Below are positions 46,918 to 56,835 of a stretch of 64,000 bases of DNA, piece after piece; the first letter of the stretch is position 1, and every line of letters begins with the position of its first letter. The notes below the pieces were generated by a model, which was not told where the DNA came from, searched no databases, and worked only from the letters and a program-made list of their open reading frames with translations. A program made the position numbers and the translations under genes. This DNA comes from CAWJTV01 sp963845695 (GTDB lineage: Bacteria; Planctomycetota; Planctomycetia; Isosphaerales; Isosphaeraceae): positions 62,001 to 126,000 of the forward strand of contig CAWJTQ010000023.1 in assembly GCA_963845695.1 (NCBI GenBank), read 5' to 3'.

Positions 46918-48330
46918 TCAGAAGATGGCGTGGAGGATTTCGCCCCGGCTGATCGGGTGAGGCCGGCCCAGCGGGTCCTGGAATTCCGTCTCAGGGGGAT
47001 AGCCGAGGCAGTGAAAGATGGTCGCCGACAGGTCCTCGGGCCGCACTCGTCCGTCAACGGGGTACGCCCCGATCCGGTCCGACGAACCGTAGACCTGGCC
47101 GCCCTGGACGCCCCCACCCGCCATCGTGACGGAGAAGACCGAGCCCCAATGGTTGCGACCTCCGTTGCCGTCCAGGCGAGGGGTGCGACCGAACTCGGCC
47201 ATGCACACGACCAGCGTCTCGTCCAGGAGCCCACGACGGTCCAGGTCCTCGATCAGGGCCGAGTAGGCCCGATCCGTCGGCGGGGTCAGGACTTCCTTGA
47301 GGCGCGAGGATTCCTTGACGTGGCTGTCCCAGCAGGGATTGGCCGGGGGTTCGTCGGCGCCTCGATACCAGTTGACTTGCACCAGACGGACCCCGGCCTC
47401 CACCAACCGGTGCGCCAGGAGCACACTCTGGCCGAACGGGGTCGCTCCATAGCGATCCCGATTCGTCTCGGGTTCGTCCTCCAGGCGGAATGCCTGCCGG
47501 GCTCCCGTGGAACCCAGAAGATCGAACGCCTGGCGCGCCTGCTCATCGAACGTCGTGGCCAACGGATCGCGATCGAGGATGTCGAGTGCGCGCTGGAGTC
47601 CGCCCAGGAGGTCTCTCCGACGCCCCAGTCGAACGTGGTCAATGTCAGCGGGTAGGTTGAATTCCTGGATCGTGTATCCCTCGGGAGTCAGTCGGGCGTT
47701 CAGGAGCCAGGGGTCGGAGGTTCGCCCCAGAAACCCCGCATCCTGCCCCGGCCAAACGCTCCCATCGGTGTTGAAGATCCGGTGCGGGAGCGTGACCGAA
47801 GGCGGCAACCCATCGCGAGCGTTGAGGATTCGCCCGAGCGTCGCGCCGAGGCAGGGAGCGTCATTCGGTGCTCCTGGATTGGCGTTCTCGAAGTTCATCG
47901 GCTGATGAGGCCGACCCGTGAGCATATAGTAGCCGCTGGAAGAGTGGGCATTGTCGCCCGTCGAGACGGCCCGCAGGAGACAGAGCTTGTCGGCAACGAG
48001 GGCGGTACGAGGGAACAGCTCGGAGATCGACAGGCCGGGGACCGTCGTGGCGATCGGGCCGAACTCACCCCGCACTTCTGCGGGTGCATCCGGCTTGGGA
48101 TCCCAGGTCGAGTGCTGGGGCGGTCCGCCCATCAAGAACAAGAGAATGCACGACTTGGCCCGGCCGAACGAGGAGAGGCTCGTCTTCGGACTGTCAGCCA
48201 CGGCTGCCGTCCGGAGCAGGTCCGTCAGGTTCAACCCCGCACCGAGGAACCCCAGGCCGCCGATGCGCATCACCTCACGTCGGTTCCAGCCATCGCAGAG
48301 ACGCAAGCCAGGTCCGAGCAGACGGAGCAT
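46918..48330 (-). CDS. DUF1501 family exported protein
   Basis: An intact 470-residue protein. The N-terminus has CDGWNRREVMRIGGLGFLGA with the twin-arginine-like RRE segment. The body reads KSCILLFLMGGPPQHSTWDP, GEFGPIATTVPGLSISELFP, LLRAVSTGDNAHSSSGYYML, LLAHRLVEAGVRLVQVNWYR, CWDSHVKESSRLKEVLTPPT, LVVCMAEFGRTPRLDGNGGR and HWGSVFSVTMAGGGVQGGQV. It belongs to another DUF1501 subgroup than the gene at 45.1 kb, with which it is convergent. It probably acts with a DUF1549/DUF1553 partner encoded upstream, beyond the window's visible operon. Confidence 0.9.
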   Translation of the reverse strand: MLRLLGPGLRLCDGWNRREVMRIGGLGFLGAGLNLTDLLRTAAVADSPKTSLSSFGRAKSCILLFLMGGPPQHSTWDPKPDAPAEVRGEFGPIATTVPGLSISELFPRTALVADKLCLLRAVSTGDNAHSSSGYYMLTGRPHQPMNFENANPGAPNDAPCLGATLGRILNARDGLPPSVTLPHRIFNTDGSVWPGQDAGFLGRTSDPWLLNARLTPEGYTIQEFNLPADIDHVRLGRRRDLLGGLQRALDILDRDPLATTFDEQARQAFDLLGSTGARQAFRLEDEPETNRDRYGATPFGQSVLLAHRLVEAGVRLVQVNWYRGADEPPANPCWDSHVKESSRLKEVLTPPTDRAYSALIEDLDRRGLLDETLVVCMAEFGRTPRLDGNGGRNHWGSVFSVTMAGGGVQGGQVYGSSDRIGAYPVDGRVRPEDLSATIFHCLGYPPETEFQDPLGRPHPISRGEILHAIF

Positions 48331-50015
48331 GGGGACCTCTTTGCGAGAAAGGGGCCAATGGTGTGAAAAACAGTTGTTGAACAGAGCCGACTATAGCGAC
48401 AGCGGGGGCTCGCTTCAAGGTAAGGGCCCAGTTGATGCCGATCGCGAAATCAGAACCACTTTCGATCGGGAAGGCGGAGCCGCTTGAGGATCTGGGGCCG
48501 ATTCGAAAAACGAGGCGCATACCCTCATGCTGCTCGGCACGCGGTGACAGGCCCGGAGTGAGATTGGTCACATCATGTGGCGTGACGAGCATGGCGTGGA
48601 CGGGCCGGCCAGGCGTTCGAGCTTGGTGAGCCGGGGCGCACTGGACAGGGCCACCGCCAATGCACTGGCTACGGACCGCCACGGGCCACCACAGGATGAC
48701 CAGGCCGCCCAGACGAAGCTCTTCACGGCGCGCCGCTCGCGGATTCGGGATCAGGGCCTGGGGCCTACCTGAGCCCGCACCTCAAGGAACCGGCCGCCTG
48801 GACCGCTCCGCACTCGGGCTCGGCTGGCTCAAGGGTGGGCCGGACATCCCGGCTCCCTGCGCCGAATGCCGCTCACTGCAACGGGAACACCCGCTCAGGT
48901 CGTTGACGCGCCGCGATGGGTCACGCGCTGGGCGAATCGGAAATGCTTCAATCGCCTCACATCGCTCGCTCCTTTACGAAGACGCGCTGCTCGTCGTTCC
49001 TCAGCCCATCGAACCAGACCCGGTCCACAGCGCCGTTCCCCTCGGGGAGGGTCGGCCGTTCTCCGGAAGCCCCGATTCCGCGATCGACGCGAACGGCCGG
49101 GCTTACCGACGGCTCACGACCCCATCGAACGATCGCTGGGCCGCGCGGGTTGATGAGCCGATGGCCCAACTCCACGAGTGCGCGATGCCGATCAGGAAGT
49201 TCTTCGATTCAGCATAACGCCAAGGCGCCTGGGCACAAAGCATTGTGATAGGCAATGTAGCGAGATAGACGATCACTTCTGATCTCCAGTTCCGTTGTGC
49301 CGCGCTCTGCGTACGAAGACGCACGGATTTCGAGGTAACGCCGATCAGTCCGACTATCGCCGTCCAGGATCACCTCTCGGAAATCCTGCTTCGGCCGGAT
49401 CGACCGACGCGCGCAACGACACCGGCTCCGGCCCCGACGATGGGCCGGTCCGCCGCGGCGGGAGGCGCCCCGGCTCGGTCTCATTCCGGCCGGCTCGGTC
49501 GGCGTTGCACCCCGGCGGACCGACGGCCCCGGGCTGCCCGAACCCGTACCGCGACCGAGCCACCGACGGACGGACTCCGCCCTTCACGGCGGAAGGTCCC
49601 GGCGATCCGACCGGCGGCCGGGGCGGACCGGCCGGGCCGGCGGAGCGATGGGGATCGCGGGGCGACCTGCGCTACGTCCCGATTTTTCCCTCCCGTCCCG
49701 GTTTTTCCCTATACCCCGGACGACTTCTCCGGCTTATCGCAGGAGCGTTGACATCGAGCGAGGGATGACTTCCGGTTCCTGCCCCCCTTCTTCTGCCCCG
49801 AACGGCCGGGACCGGCCGGAGGGCCCGCGGGACCGGGCCGCCGAACCGGAGAGCTCGACCCGAGGGTCCAAGACAGAAGGCTTTGGCGGCTGACTAATCG
49901 CGTCCCCGTTTCCCGTCCCTGCGATCAGACGGGCCACCGAGCCTTGACTCCGAACAAGGTCGCTTTTTTCTTCATGCGAAACCGGGTCGGACTCGATCCG
50001 GACGGCGCCCGCCGG
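48331..50015. other. 1.7-kb stretch without a supported gene
   Basis: Both strands carry only Arg/Gly/Pro-rich frames that look like shadows of GC-rich non-coding DNA. One minus-strand piece near 49210-49380 (FREVILDGDSRTDRRYLEIR, then TELEIRSDRLSRYIAYHNAL) has a more protein-like composition and may be the remains of a gene. A REP-like fragment GCGTCCCCGTTTCCCGTCCC lies near 49900. No RNA gene was recognised. Confidence 0.5.
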
Positions 50016-50854
50016 TTACAGGAGGTCGTTGATGATCTCGATCAAAGTGACCTCCAAGTCCCAGTAGCTCGGCAAAGCGCCATACGGATTGGGCAGGCGC
50101 CATCCGTGATGTAGATGTAACCGGCATTCTGGCTGACCGCCTTGACAACCGACTTGAGGAGGTCGAAATCGTTCGGGTCGGAGTAGACGATGTTCGCGAT
50201 CTGAGACGGACTGTAGCTCTGCCACCAGGGCGTCAGACCGGTATAGGGGCCTTTCTTGGGGAAATCCACGTAGCTGGGGCCGGTCGGGTCGGAATTGGAA
50301 TAGGGTCCCTCGAAGATGACTAGCGTATCCGCGGCGGTGATGTACGCCTCGGAGAATGGTTGCCCCGGATTGCCAACGACGTGCAACTCGATGTTCATCT
50401 CGGACGCTAATTGCTTGATGGACTGGTAGAGCGCCACGTAGTCGAGCGTACCATCCTCGTTGCCCATCTCGTCGAGGAAGATCCCATTGACGCCATACCA
50501 TGTCACATAATTGGAGACGTCGGTCAGGATGTCTGCCGAATCGCGCGCGCCATAGGAGGTCGCCACGTAGCCGATGACCGTGCCGCCGGCGGCCTGGAGA
50601 TTTTGGACGGCGGTGGTGTAATCGCTGTTCGGGCCGGTTCCGGGGCCGCTGTCCGGGTTCATGATCGCCTCGACGGGGACGCAAGCGGCGGCAGTGTTTA
50701 GGTCGTCCCAGGGGGAACCCAAGTACGACGGGTAGAAATACGCCGGGACCAGGACGACGACTTGGTCCGTCTGCGCCATCGTCGCCGGGAGAGGTCCGAA
50801 TGTCCCAAGGATCGCCATCAGGGCGAGCGCGCACGCGAGCTTTCCAAGTTTCAT
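50016..50854 (-). CDS. Spherulation-specific family 4 (spherulin-4-like) exported protein (frame change near C-terminus)
   Basis: GGAGGT lies five bases before ATG 50854. A signal peptide MKLGKLACALALMAILGTFG ends near PATMAQT. The mature part reads VVVLVPAYFYPSYLGSPWDD, VPVEAIMNPDSGPGTGPNSD, GGTVIGYVATSYGARDSADI, YGVNGIFLDEMGNEDG and IELHVVGNPGQPFSEAYITA, matching the spherulin-4 family, a glycoside-hydrolase-like TIM barrel with the acidic IFLDE strand. The frame changes near 50100; the other frame finishes NPYGALPSYWDLEVTLIEII, ending at 50016. About 278 residues. Polysaccharide hydrolysis, possibly of galactosaminoglycan type, is plausible but not shown. Confidence 0.8.
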
Positions 50855-51001
50855 GGTCTACCTCCAACATGGGGGTTCGTCCGGTTCTTCGGGACAGATC
50901 GCTCATTCTAGGCGGCGTGCTTGCACGATACAAGATGCGAGCCACTTCGATCAGCCGTTTTTCATCTATTGAATATTCGCGGACTTTCATCGCCTGGACG
51001 T

Positions 51002-51434
51002 GAAACGACGTGAAACGGGGATGACGTGAAACGGGGACGGACGTGACGTGAAACGGACGTGAAACGGGGACGCAGCTAGTTTTCAATTCCGGCCCAGTTT
51101 ACGCTGAAACGGCGACGCTGAAACGGCGACGCCGACGTGAAACGGGGACGCAGCTAGTTTTCAATTCTAGCTGCGTCCCCGTTTCACGCGCACTACCGGA
51201 CGTGGCGACGTGAAACGGGGAGACGTGAAACGGGGACGCAGCTAGTTTTCAATTCTAGCTGCGTCCCCGTTTCACGCGCCCAGTTTCATGCAATTCTAGC
51301 TGCGTCCCCGTTTCATTCTAGCTGCGTCCCCGTTTCACGCCCGATCAGCTGCGTCCCCGTTCACGCCGCAATTCTAGCTGCGTCCCCGTTTCACGCCCGT
51401 TTCACGCCCCGTTTCACGCCCGCGTCCGTTTCAA
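51002..51434. repeat. GGGGAC-type REP cluster 2 with two perfect hairpins
   Basis: Two perfect hairpins with 21-bp arms and 9-bp loops lie at 51137-51157/51167-51187 and 51225-51245/51255-51275 (arm GTGAAACGGGGACGCAGCTA plus G and its complement). Half-arms TAGCTGCGTCCCCGTTTCA recur near 51296, 51319 and 51375, with many GTGAAACGG fragments. Loop TTTTCAATT is constant. The core GGGGACGCAGCTAG is shared with cluster 1 at 10.8 kb, but flanks differ (GTGAAAC here, GGAAAC there). Confidence 0.85.
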
Positions 51435-51742
51435 GGTCTGATACGGATCGGGAATTCAGCTGCGCCATTTTCGATCGTCAGGCGAACACCACCAACAGCG
51501 TCTCCTTCCTTGGTCTCTCCCCATCGAAGGCGTGCAAAACGCCCTCGTTCTTTGTTTCGTTCCAACTGAGGAGCGACGGAGTCTCGAACCCTGTTCCTCG
51601 TTTCGATCGGGCGAGGAACCTCACCTAGCGTCTACCTCCGTAGGATCTCTGCGCCGTGCCGCGCATCTGGGGAATCCTGGATTCGCGATTCGAGAATTGA
51701 AGCCGTCCGAATCCTTCCGGATGAGCACGGTATACGACTCGG
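51435..51742. other. Gene-free stretch downstream of the kinase gene
   Basis: About 300 bp without a supported gene or clear terminator hairpin. Confidence 0.45.
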
Positions 51743-54700
51743 TCAACGAGTCGGCGACTGGCCGAGCTTCTCGATATGACCATCCAGTGGGCCGAGGTTG
51801 ACCTGGAGCGGAGGTAGGGGCCGTACGTCCGGCTCGGCGTCGGGAAAGGCGGGCGCATCCCAGTCGAGGCCCATCCGGACCAGATGTCTGCGGATCGCCC
51901 GCAGGTTCCAGACATGCACGGCCGGGCCATCATTGGTAACCACGACCAGCCGCGAGCCATCGGGGCTGAATGTGGCGCCCCCCTGCGTCAGAGCGCACGA
52001 ATCTGGGGTCTCGAGCCGCGCGACCGTGCGGCCCGTCTCGGTCTCGACCAGGCGAAGGACCTTGTTAGCCCCTTGAACCAGCAGATGGCGGCCGTCGGGG
52101 GAGAAAGTGTACCCTTCGCCGCTGATCCGCAGCGCCTCGTTCCAGGTGCCGACGGACCAGAGCCGGCATGGGGACGGACTCGTCATCAACCATTTCCCAT
52201 CGGGGCTGAACGCGAGCCCGACCAGCCCCTCGACCTTGAGATCGGCGACCCGCTTGCCGTCGGCGATCCGCCAGACCTGGGCGCCGTTCTGGCCGTGGCT
52301 GCCGGTCGCCAACCATTGTCCGTCCGGGTTGACCGCCACATAGCGGCAGTCGTCCAGTGGCCCCACCTGGAACGCCCGATCTGGCGCCAGGACATGGGTG
52401 ACCCTAAACTCCGCCCCGGCTACGATTCGCCCTGACCTGTCCACGGCTAATCCCCCATGACCCCCTACCGGCAACGGCAGCCGACGCGGTGGGCCGATGC
52501 GGAATTGTCCCTGGCTCCGATCGAGCTGAACCGGCCACCGCTGGACGCCGAGCGAACCGCCGGTGAGCGTGAGCAAGTCGCCCGAGGCGTCGAACAACGC
52601 GTAATAGGTGCATCCGATCGGCAGGAACGAGAGTTCCACGCCGCTGGCCAGGTCCCAGAGCACCACGCCCCGGTCCGTCCCCAGCGCCAGGACCCGGCCG
52701 TCGGGGCGGATCGATGGCCGATAATAACTGGTCGGCTCCGCGAAAGCACGGCCAAAGGTCCGATACTCGAGGGCCGGATCAACCTGATATGTGATCAATT
52801 GGTCCTCGACCGAAACGACAATGCGTCCATCCCGGCTGAATCCCGCAGCAAAATAGTGGTTATCGGCGCTCAAGCTCAGCACGGGCCGGCCCAGGACCGC
52901 GTCCCACAGCCGAAGACGGTGCTCCCATCCGTTGCTGGCCAGCAACGTGCCCGCGGGGTGAAACGCGACAGACAGACCGGCATTGGTATGTCCTTCGAGG
53001 GTCGCCCGGCGGGTGCCGGTGGCGGCGTCCCAGAGGTAGATCTTTCGAGCGTCACTCGCCGTTGCCAGCGTGGTGCCGTCGGGACTCCAAACAACTTGGA
53101 TGTGGGGCAGCTTGGGCAGTGGGAGCGACCGGATGACCCGGCCCGACTCGGCCTCCACGATCCGGCACGTCGAGATCCGTGGGTCGTCTTGCAGGATCGC
53201 CATCTGGGCCCCGTCGGCGCGGAAGGCGATGTGCCCCGGATACGGCATACGCCAGCGCCCGATCTGCCGCCGGTCCGCCAGGTGGTAGACGACGAGGTCT
53301 CCATCCGAATGAGACCGGGCCATCCGTTGGCTGTCCTGGCTGAACTGAACGGCCCCCCCCGCGACAGGGCCTGGATCGCTCACGGCGACCCGGTTCTTGT
53401 CGATGTCCCAGACCGTCAGGGCAAATCCCGGAAAATGGGTCGTCGCCAGGTAGCGGCCATCAGGGCTGAGGCTGAAGACATTGATGTCACGGTCACCCCG
53501 GCCCTGGAAGCGGGCGACCTCCGCGTCGTCGGCGACGCGGCGGACCTGAATCGTCCCATCCTTGAACCGCATGGCATAGCGGGTCATGGTCGAGTCGAAC
53601 GTGGCCTTGAGGACGGCCGGCGGCCGGCGGATGATCGGGCCGGTCTCCTTGAGGTCGGGGAGGGCCAGGCAGGCGATCACCTCATCGCGGAGCCGGTCGA
53701 ACTGGTCGGGCGGCAGCTTCAAGTCCTGCGCGATCGCGACCGCCCGTTCCAGGGCATGCAGGCTCTCGAATCGCTGCCCGACCCGGCGGCCGAACCGCCG
53801 GGCTTGCGCCTGGGCGACCAGCGAGTCGTACAGGTTCTTGCGCGAGTCGAGCAGGTTGCTGCGCATTTCGCGCTCCGCATTCTGGATTCGCAGGCCATCC
53901 TGATGGAATCTCCAGGCCGACATGATGGAGCCCGCCGTCACGAACACCAGCAGGCCCACTGTGGCGATGCAGGCCGCCGCCAGCCCCGGGCTGCGCTTGC
54001 ACCACCGCCAGAGCCGCTCGGAGGCCAGGATCGGGCGCGAGCGGATCGGCCGGCTCTCGAGGTATCGACGCAGCTCGTCGCCCAGCTCTCCCGCCGATGC
54101 GAACCGATCCTTGGGGTCCTTGGCCAGCGCCTTGAGTACCAGCGTCTCCAGATCCCGAGGGATGCGACGATCGTGCTGCCGCAACGCGGTCGGCGGTTCG
54201 TGCCTGATCCGGTCCATGAGCCGGGCCTGGTCCCGCTCATCGAAGGCCGGTTTCAGGGTCAGGAGCTCGTAGAGCGTCGCGCCCAGCGAGTAGACGTCGC
54301 CCCGCGCGTCGGTGACGCCCCGAAACCGCTCCGGAGCCATGAACCGCAGGGTCCCGACCAGGTCCTGCGAGTGCGAGAGGTCGTCCCCCTCGACCAGCTT
54401 CGCCAGGCCGAAGTCGGTGACCCAGACGTTGCCCTGGGCGTCGAGCAGGAGGTTCGAGGGCTTGATGTCGCGGTGGATCACCCGCTGTTTGTGGGCGTAG
54501 TCCAGCGCGTCGGCGACCTGGGCGCCGAGGCGCGCGACCTCGCGGAAATAGACCGACTCGGACTGACCGAGAATCGAGCTGTTGGCCTGACCAACTCCGC
54601 CGTCGGCGGTCGTGTCGCCGGTCGTCACGATCGCCGTCGAGACCGACTCGGCGGCAAGGGGAGCCATCGGTGCCTCGGCGAACCGGCCGGTCAGCAGGCC

Positions 54701-55339
54701 GCGGGAGATCGCCGTGAGCGGGTCCGCACCTGCGGCGGTCACCATCTCCTGCCCCGCACCGATCGCCTCGGTCCCGGCGTCGCGCTCGGCCGCAGCGCGG
54801 AGGCGGCGGACGTCGTCCAGCACCCGCTCCAGGCCGACACCGGCGATGTATTGCATCGCGTAATAGAAGACGCCGTCCTGCTGGCCGTAGTCGAAGACCG
54901 GCACGATGTTGGTGTGGTGCAGCTTCGCCGCCGACCGCGCCTCGGTCTGGAAGCGCCGCACGTACTCCCGATCGGCGCGGAACCGTGCGTGCATGACCTT
55001 GAGCGCCATGCGGCTCTTGAGCGATTCGTGCTCGGCCTCGTACACGATCCCCATACCGCCGGCGCCGATGCGACGAAGCAGGACGAACTCACCCAGACGC
55101 CGCGGCTCCGGGGCCGCCGAGCCGAGCGGCCCCACGTCGAGGCCGGGCCCCTGGCTCTTCTCAGGGCCGACCTCTTCCAGGGCAAGCAGAGCGGGAAAGA
55201 CGGCGCGAAGCCGTTCGGCGAGCTCGGGATGCTTGGCGGTGTATTCGCTGAGCGAGGGCCGCTCGCCCCGGCGGTATCGCTCGAGGAAGGCGTCGGCCAG
55301 ATCGTCGATCGGGTCGAATTCACAAGAAGGCTCGCTCAT
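51743..55339 (-). CDS. Serine/threonine protein kinase with membrane segment and WD40-like repeats
   Basis: An intact 1198-residue protein. After an N-terminal adaptor-like helix region (DDLADAFLERYRRGERPSLS) the kinase starts at RIGAGGMGIVYEAE (Gly loop 92-97), with Lys114 in MALKVMH, HRD at 289-291 (HRDIKPSN) and DFG at 309-311. About 85 residues are inserted between kinase lobes near 180-265. A membrane helix SPGLAAACIATVGLLVFVTA (about 465-485) is followed by a coiled segment and many WD40-like blades such as HIQVVWSPDGTTLATASDAR and GLAFSPDGKWLMTSPS. The start overlaps the ECF sigma stop by ATGA, so sigma and kinase are one operon. The domain order fits a planctomycete signal-transduction kinase with an outer sensing propeller. 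Confidence 0.9.
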   Translation of the reverse strand: MSEPSCEFDPIDDLADAFLERYRRGERPSLSEYTAKHPELAERLRAVFPALLALEEVGPEKSQGPGLDVGPLGSAAPEPRRLGEFVLLRRIGAGGMGIVYEAEHESLKSRMALKVMHARFRADREYVRRFQTEARSAAKLHHTNIVPVFDYGQQDGVFYYAMQYIAGVGLERVLDDVRRLRAAAERDAGTEAIGAGQEMVTAAGADPLTAISRGLLTGRFAEAPMAPLAAESVSTAIVTTGDTTADGGVGQANSSILGQSESVYFREVARLGAQVADALDYAHKQRVIHRDIKPSNLLLDAQGNVWVTDFGLAKLVEGDDLSHSQDLVGTLRFMAPERFRGVTDARGDVYSLGATLYELLTLKPAFDERDQARLMDRIRHEPPTALRQHDRRIPRDLETLVLKALAKDPKDRFASAGELGDELRRYLESRPIRSRPILASERLWRWCKRSPGLAAACIATVGLLVFVTAGSIMSAWRFHQDGLRIQNAEREMRSNLLDSRKNLYDSLVAQAQARRFGRRVGQRFESLHALERAVAIAQDLKLPPDQFDRLRDEVIACLALPDLKETGPIIRRPPAVLKATFDSTMTRYAMRFKDGTIQVRRVADDAEVARFQGRGDRDINVFSLSPDGRYLATTHFPGFALTVWDIDKNRVAVSDPGPVAGGAVQFSQDSQRMARSHSDGDLVVYHLADRRQIGRWRMPYPGHIAFRADGAQMAILQDDPRISTCRIVEAESGRVIRSLPLPKLPHIQVVWSPDGTTLATASDARKIYLWDAATGTRRATLEGHTNAGLSVAFHPAGTLLASNGWEHRLRLWDAVLGRPVLSLSADNHYFAAGFSRDGRIVVSVEDQLITYQVDPALEYRTFGRAFAEPTSYYRPSIRPDGRVLALGTDRGVVLWDLASGVELSFLPIGCTYYALFDASGDLLTLTGGSLGVQRWPVQLDRSQGQFRIGPPRRLPLPVGGHGGLAVDRSGRIVAGAEFRVTHVLAPDRAFQVGPLDDCRYVAVNPDGQWLATGSHGQNGAQVWRIADGKRVADLKVEGLVGLAFSPDGKWLMTSPSPCRLWSVGTWNEALRISGEGYTFSPDGRHLLVQGANKVLRLVETETGRTVARLETPDSCALTQGGATFSPDGSRLVVVTNDGPAVHVWNLRAIRRHLVRMGLDWDAPAFPDAEPDVRPLPPLQVNLGPLDGHIEKLGQSPTR

Positions 55340-55979
55340 GGCCTCAGTCCTCCCAGTCCACCCGGCGAGTGCCCCAGGATCCGTTTCAGCCGTTCCAGGG
55401 CCCGGATGTACCGCTTGCCGGCGGCGCCCTCCGAAAGTCCCAACACCTGGGCAATCTCGGCGCGGCTCAATTGCTCGAAGTGGCGCAAGGCCAGCACCTC
55501 GCGGTCGAGTGGGTCCATGGTGTTGAGTCCGTCCTGCACGCGAATCCTGAGCTCGGCACGGACCGCCGCCTCGCTCGGCCGCGTGTCATGCCCCAGGAGC
55601 TGGGCGGCCAGCGCGGCCGAGGACGCTTCTGGCAACGGTCCCCGGCACAACGCCACCTCCTGGCCGGCGGCGCGCATCTGGACGCCCAGATGATGCCGAT
55701 GCAAGGTCACCAGCTTCTGGCCGGTGAGGAACCGGAGCCATAAAAAGAACGGCATCGACGGATCGCCCAGGTACTCGGTCAATCGAACGGATGCTTCCAG
55801 ATACGCTTCCTGGATGACGTCCGACGCGTCGATCCGCCCCTGCAACCGCCGGTCCATCCTCAGCGCAACCATCGCCGGAGCCGATCGCCGTGCCGTGTCA
55901 GCAGGGCCCCCAAAGCCTGCGGATCACCGCGGGCCGCCTGCTCGAGCAAGTGGTTGGTCGCATCCGAGTTGCTGGTCAT
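55336..55979 (-). CDS. ECF-type RNA polymerase sigma factor (one frame change near the start)
   Basis: ATG 55979 gives MTSNSDATNHLLEQAARGDP, then QALGALLTRHGDRLRR; the frame changes near 55870 and continues MVALRMDRRLQGRIDASDVI, QEAYLEASVRLTEY (sigma2) and TMDPLDREVLALRHFEQLSR, AEIAQVLGLSEGAAGKRYIR (sigma4 helix-turn-helix). About 213 residues. It is the planctomycete group of ECF factors encoded just before a Ser/Thr kinase; here the genes overlap by 4 bp. The kinase probably controls this sigma factor or its targets. The promoter region lies in the repeat at 55986 onward. Confidence 0.85.
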
Positions 55980-56064
55980 CGAAATCACCGTGCCGAGAGT
56001 GGTTCCCATCGCCATCAAGGGCCCGCGCATCCGAGGCCGACGGCAAGATCGCGCGCGAACCCCT

Positions 56065-56246
56065 CTAAGTTCGACTTTTGCCGTTTTTCAGCGATCGAAA
56101 ACGCTGAAATCCAGGGGTTTTCTGAGATGGCGAAGGATTTTGGCAACTCCGGCGCACGCCTCGTGGACCGGCAACTTTCGAAAACCCCTTGTTTTTGGCC
56201 TCTACTCGAGAATCAGCCGCCGAAAAACGGCAAAAGTCGAACTAAG
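56065..56246. mobile_element. MITE-like element (172 bp) with 20-bp inverted repeats and CTAAG duplication
   Basis: Perfect 20-bp inverted ends TTCGACTTTTGCCGTTTTTC (56070-56089) and its complement (56222-56241) are flanked by CTAAG at 56065-56069 and 56242-56246. The empty site is visible in the sister repeat at 61.9 kb, which lacks this insert. No coding sequence. The ends do not match the element at 5636-5842. Confidence 0.8.
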
Positions 56247-56369
56247 AGTCTGTCCCGGAAGCCTCAACGGCCGTCTCGTAGGGTGCTCTGTGAGCACCAA
56301 ACTGGGCAACGTCCGCCGGATCGGTGCTCACAGAGCACCCGACAAGGACCTTCCGAGACAGTCACTAAG
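56247..56369. mobile_element. Second small insert with GTCTGTCCCGGAAG-like ends and family B palindrome
   Basis: Ends AGTCTGTCCCGGAAG (56247-56261) and TGACTGTCTCGGAAG on the complement (56350-56364) match at 12 of 15 positions. CTAAG follows at 56365-56369, giving a third copy of the target. The interior is the family B palindrome (56278-56298 and 56323-56340), also found at 5066-5130. It looks like a non-autonomous derivative of an insertion sequence placed next to the first element at the same target. Confidence 0.65.
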
Positions 56370-56835
56370 AGTAAACCGCGCAAGAGGATCAAAATGGGAC
56401 AGGAAAATGGATTTTTTTAGTGACTCCCTCACGCATCATATCGAGAAGATCCGCAAGTTTTCAAAGATTCGCGAGTTTTTATCGTATCGTTGGGGGCAGG
56501 TCGCGCGGTTAAGGGCTTAGGGATGCCCAGCAGACGTCCCACAAGGCGGGCTGCCCAGCGAGAGGTGCGCGGCCGGGGACAGTGGCTCCGTCGTGGTATC
56601 GCGGACCGTATTCCGACAGCAAAGAGGCTGATCATGTCCCGTTCATCGTGGCGTTCCTGGCGCTTTTCGATCAGCGATGCCCGGCGCGGCCCGCGTCGCA
56701 ACCCGGCGTAGCGGCCGAAAACGGCCCGCCTTGTCCTGCGGCCGCTCGAAGGTCAGGCGCTGCTGGCTGACCGGTGCGTCGATCCACTCAACTCAGCGAC
56801 TTGCCGATCCGGCTCAACCACAGAGGACCGCCCCC

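Larger units (their letters stand above)
55986..56513 (+). repeat. Long dispersed repeat, copy 1, interrupted by two small elements
   Basis: 55986-56064 and 56369-56513 match 61872-61960 and following parts of 61961-62307 in the same orientation, with about 85-95 percent identity by eye. In this copy two small elements (56070-56241 and 56247-56364) interrupt the match at a CTAAG site. The other copy is interrupted instead by a different palindrome. The two copies bracket the two large exported-protein genes. Confidence 0.75.

Noticed and set aside
48660..49217. A 185-codon plus-strand open frame
   Set aside because: Arg/Pro-rich composition, no start signal and no recognisable motif. It lies in degenerate DNA.
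52457..55693. A 1078-codon open frame on the plus strand, opposite the kinase gene
   Set aside because: It is the antisense of an intact kinase with every catalytic motif. Its translation is Arg/Gly/Pro/Asp-rich with no domain, as expected for antisense frames in GC-rich DNA.
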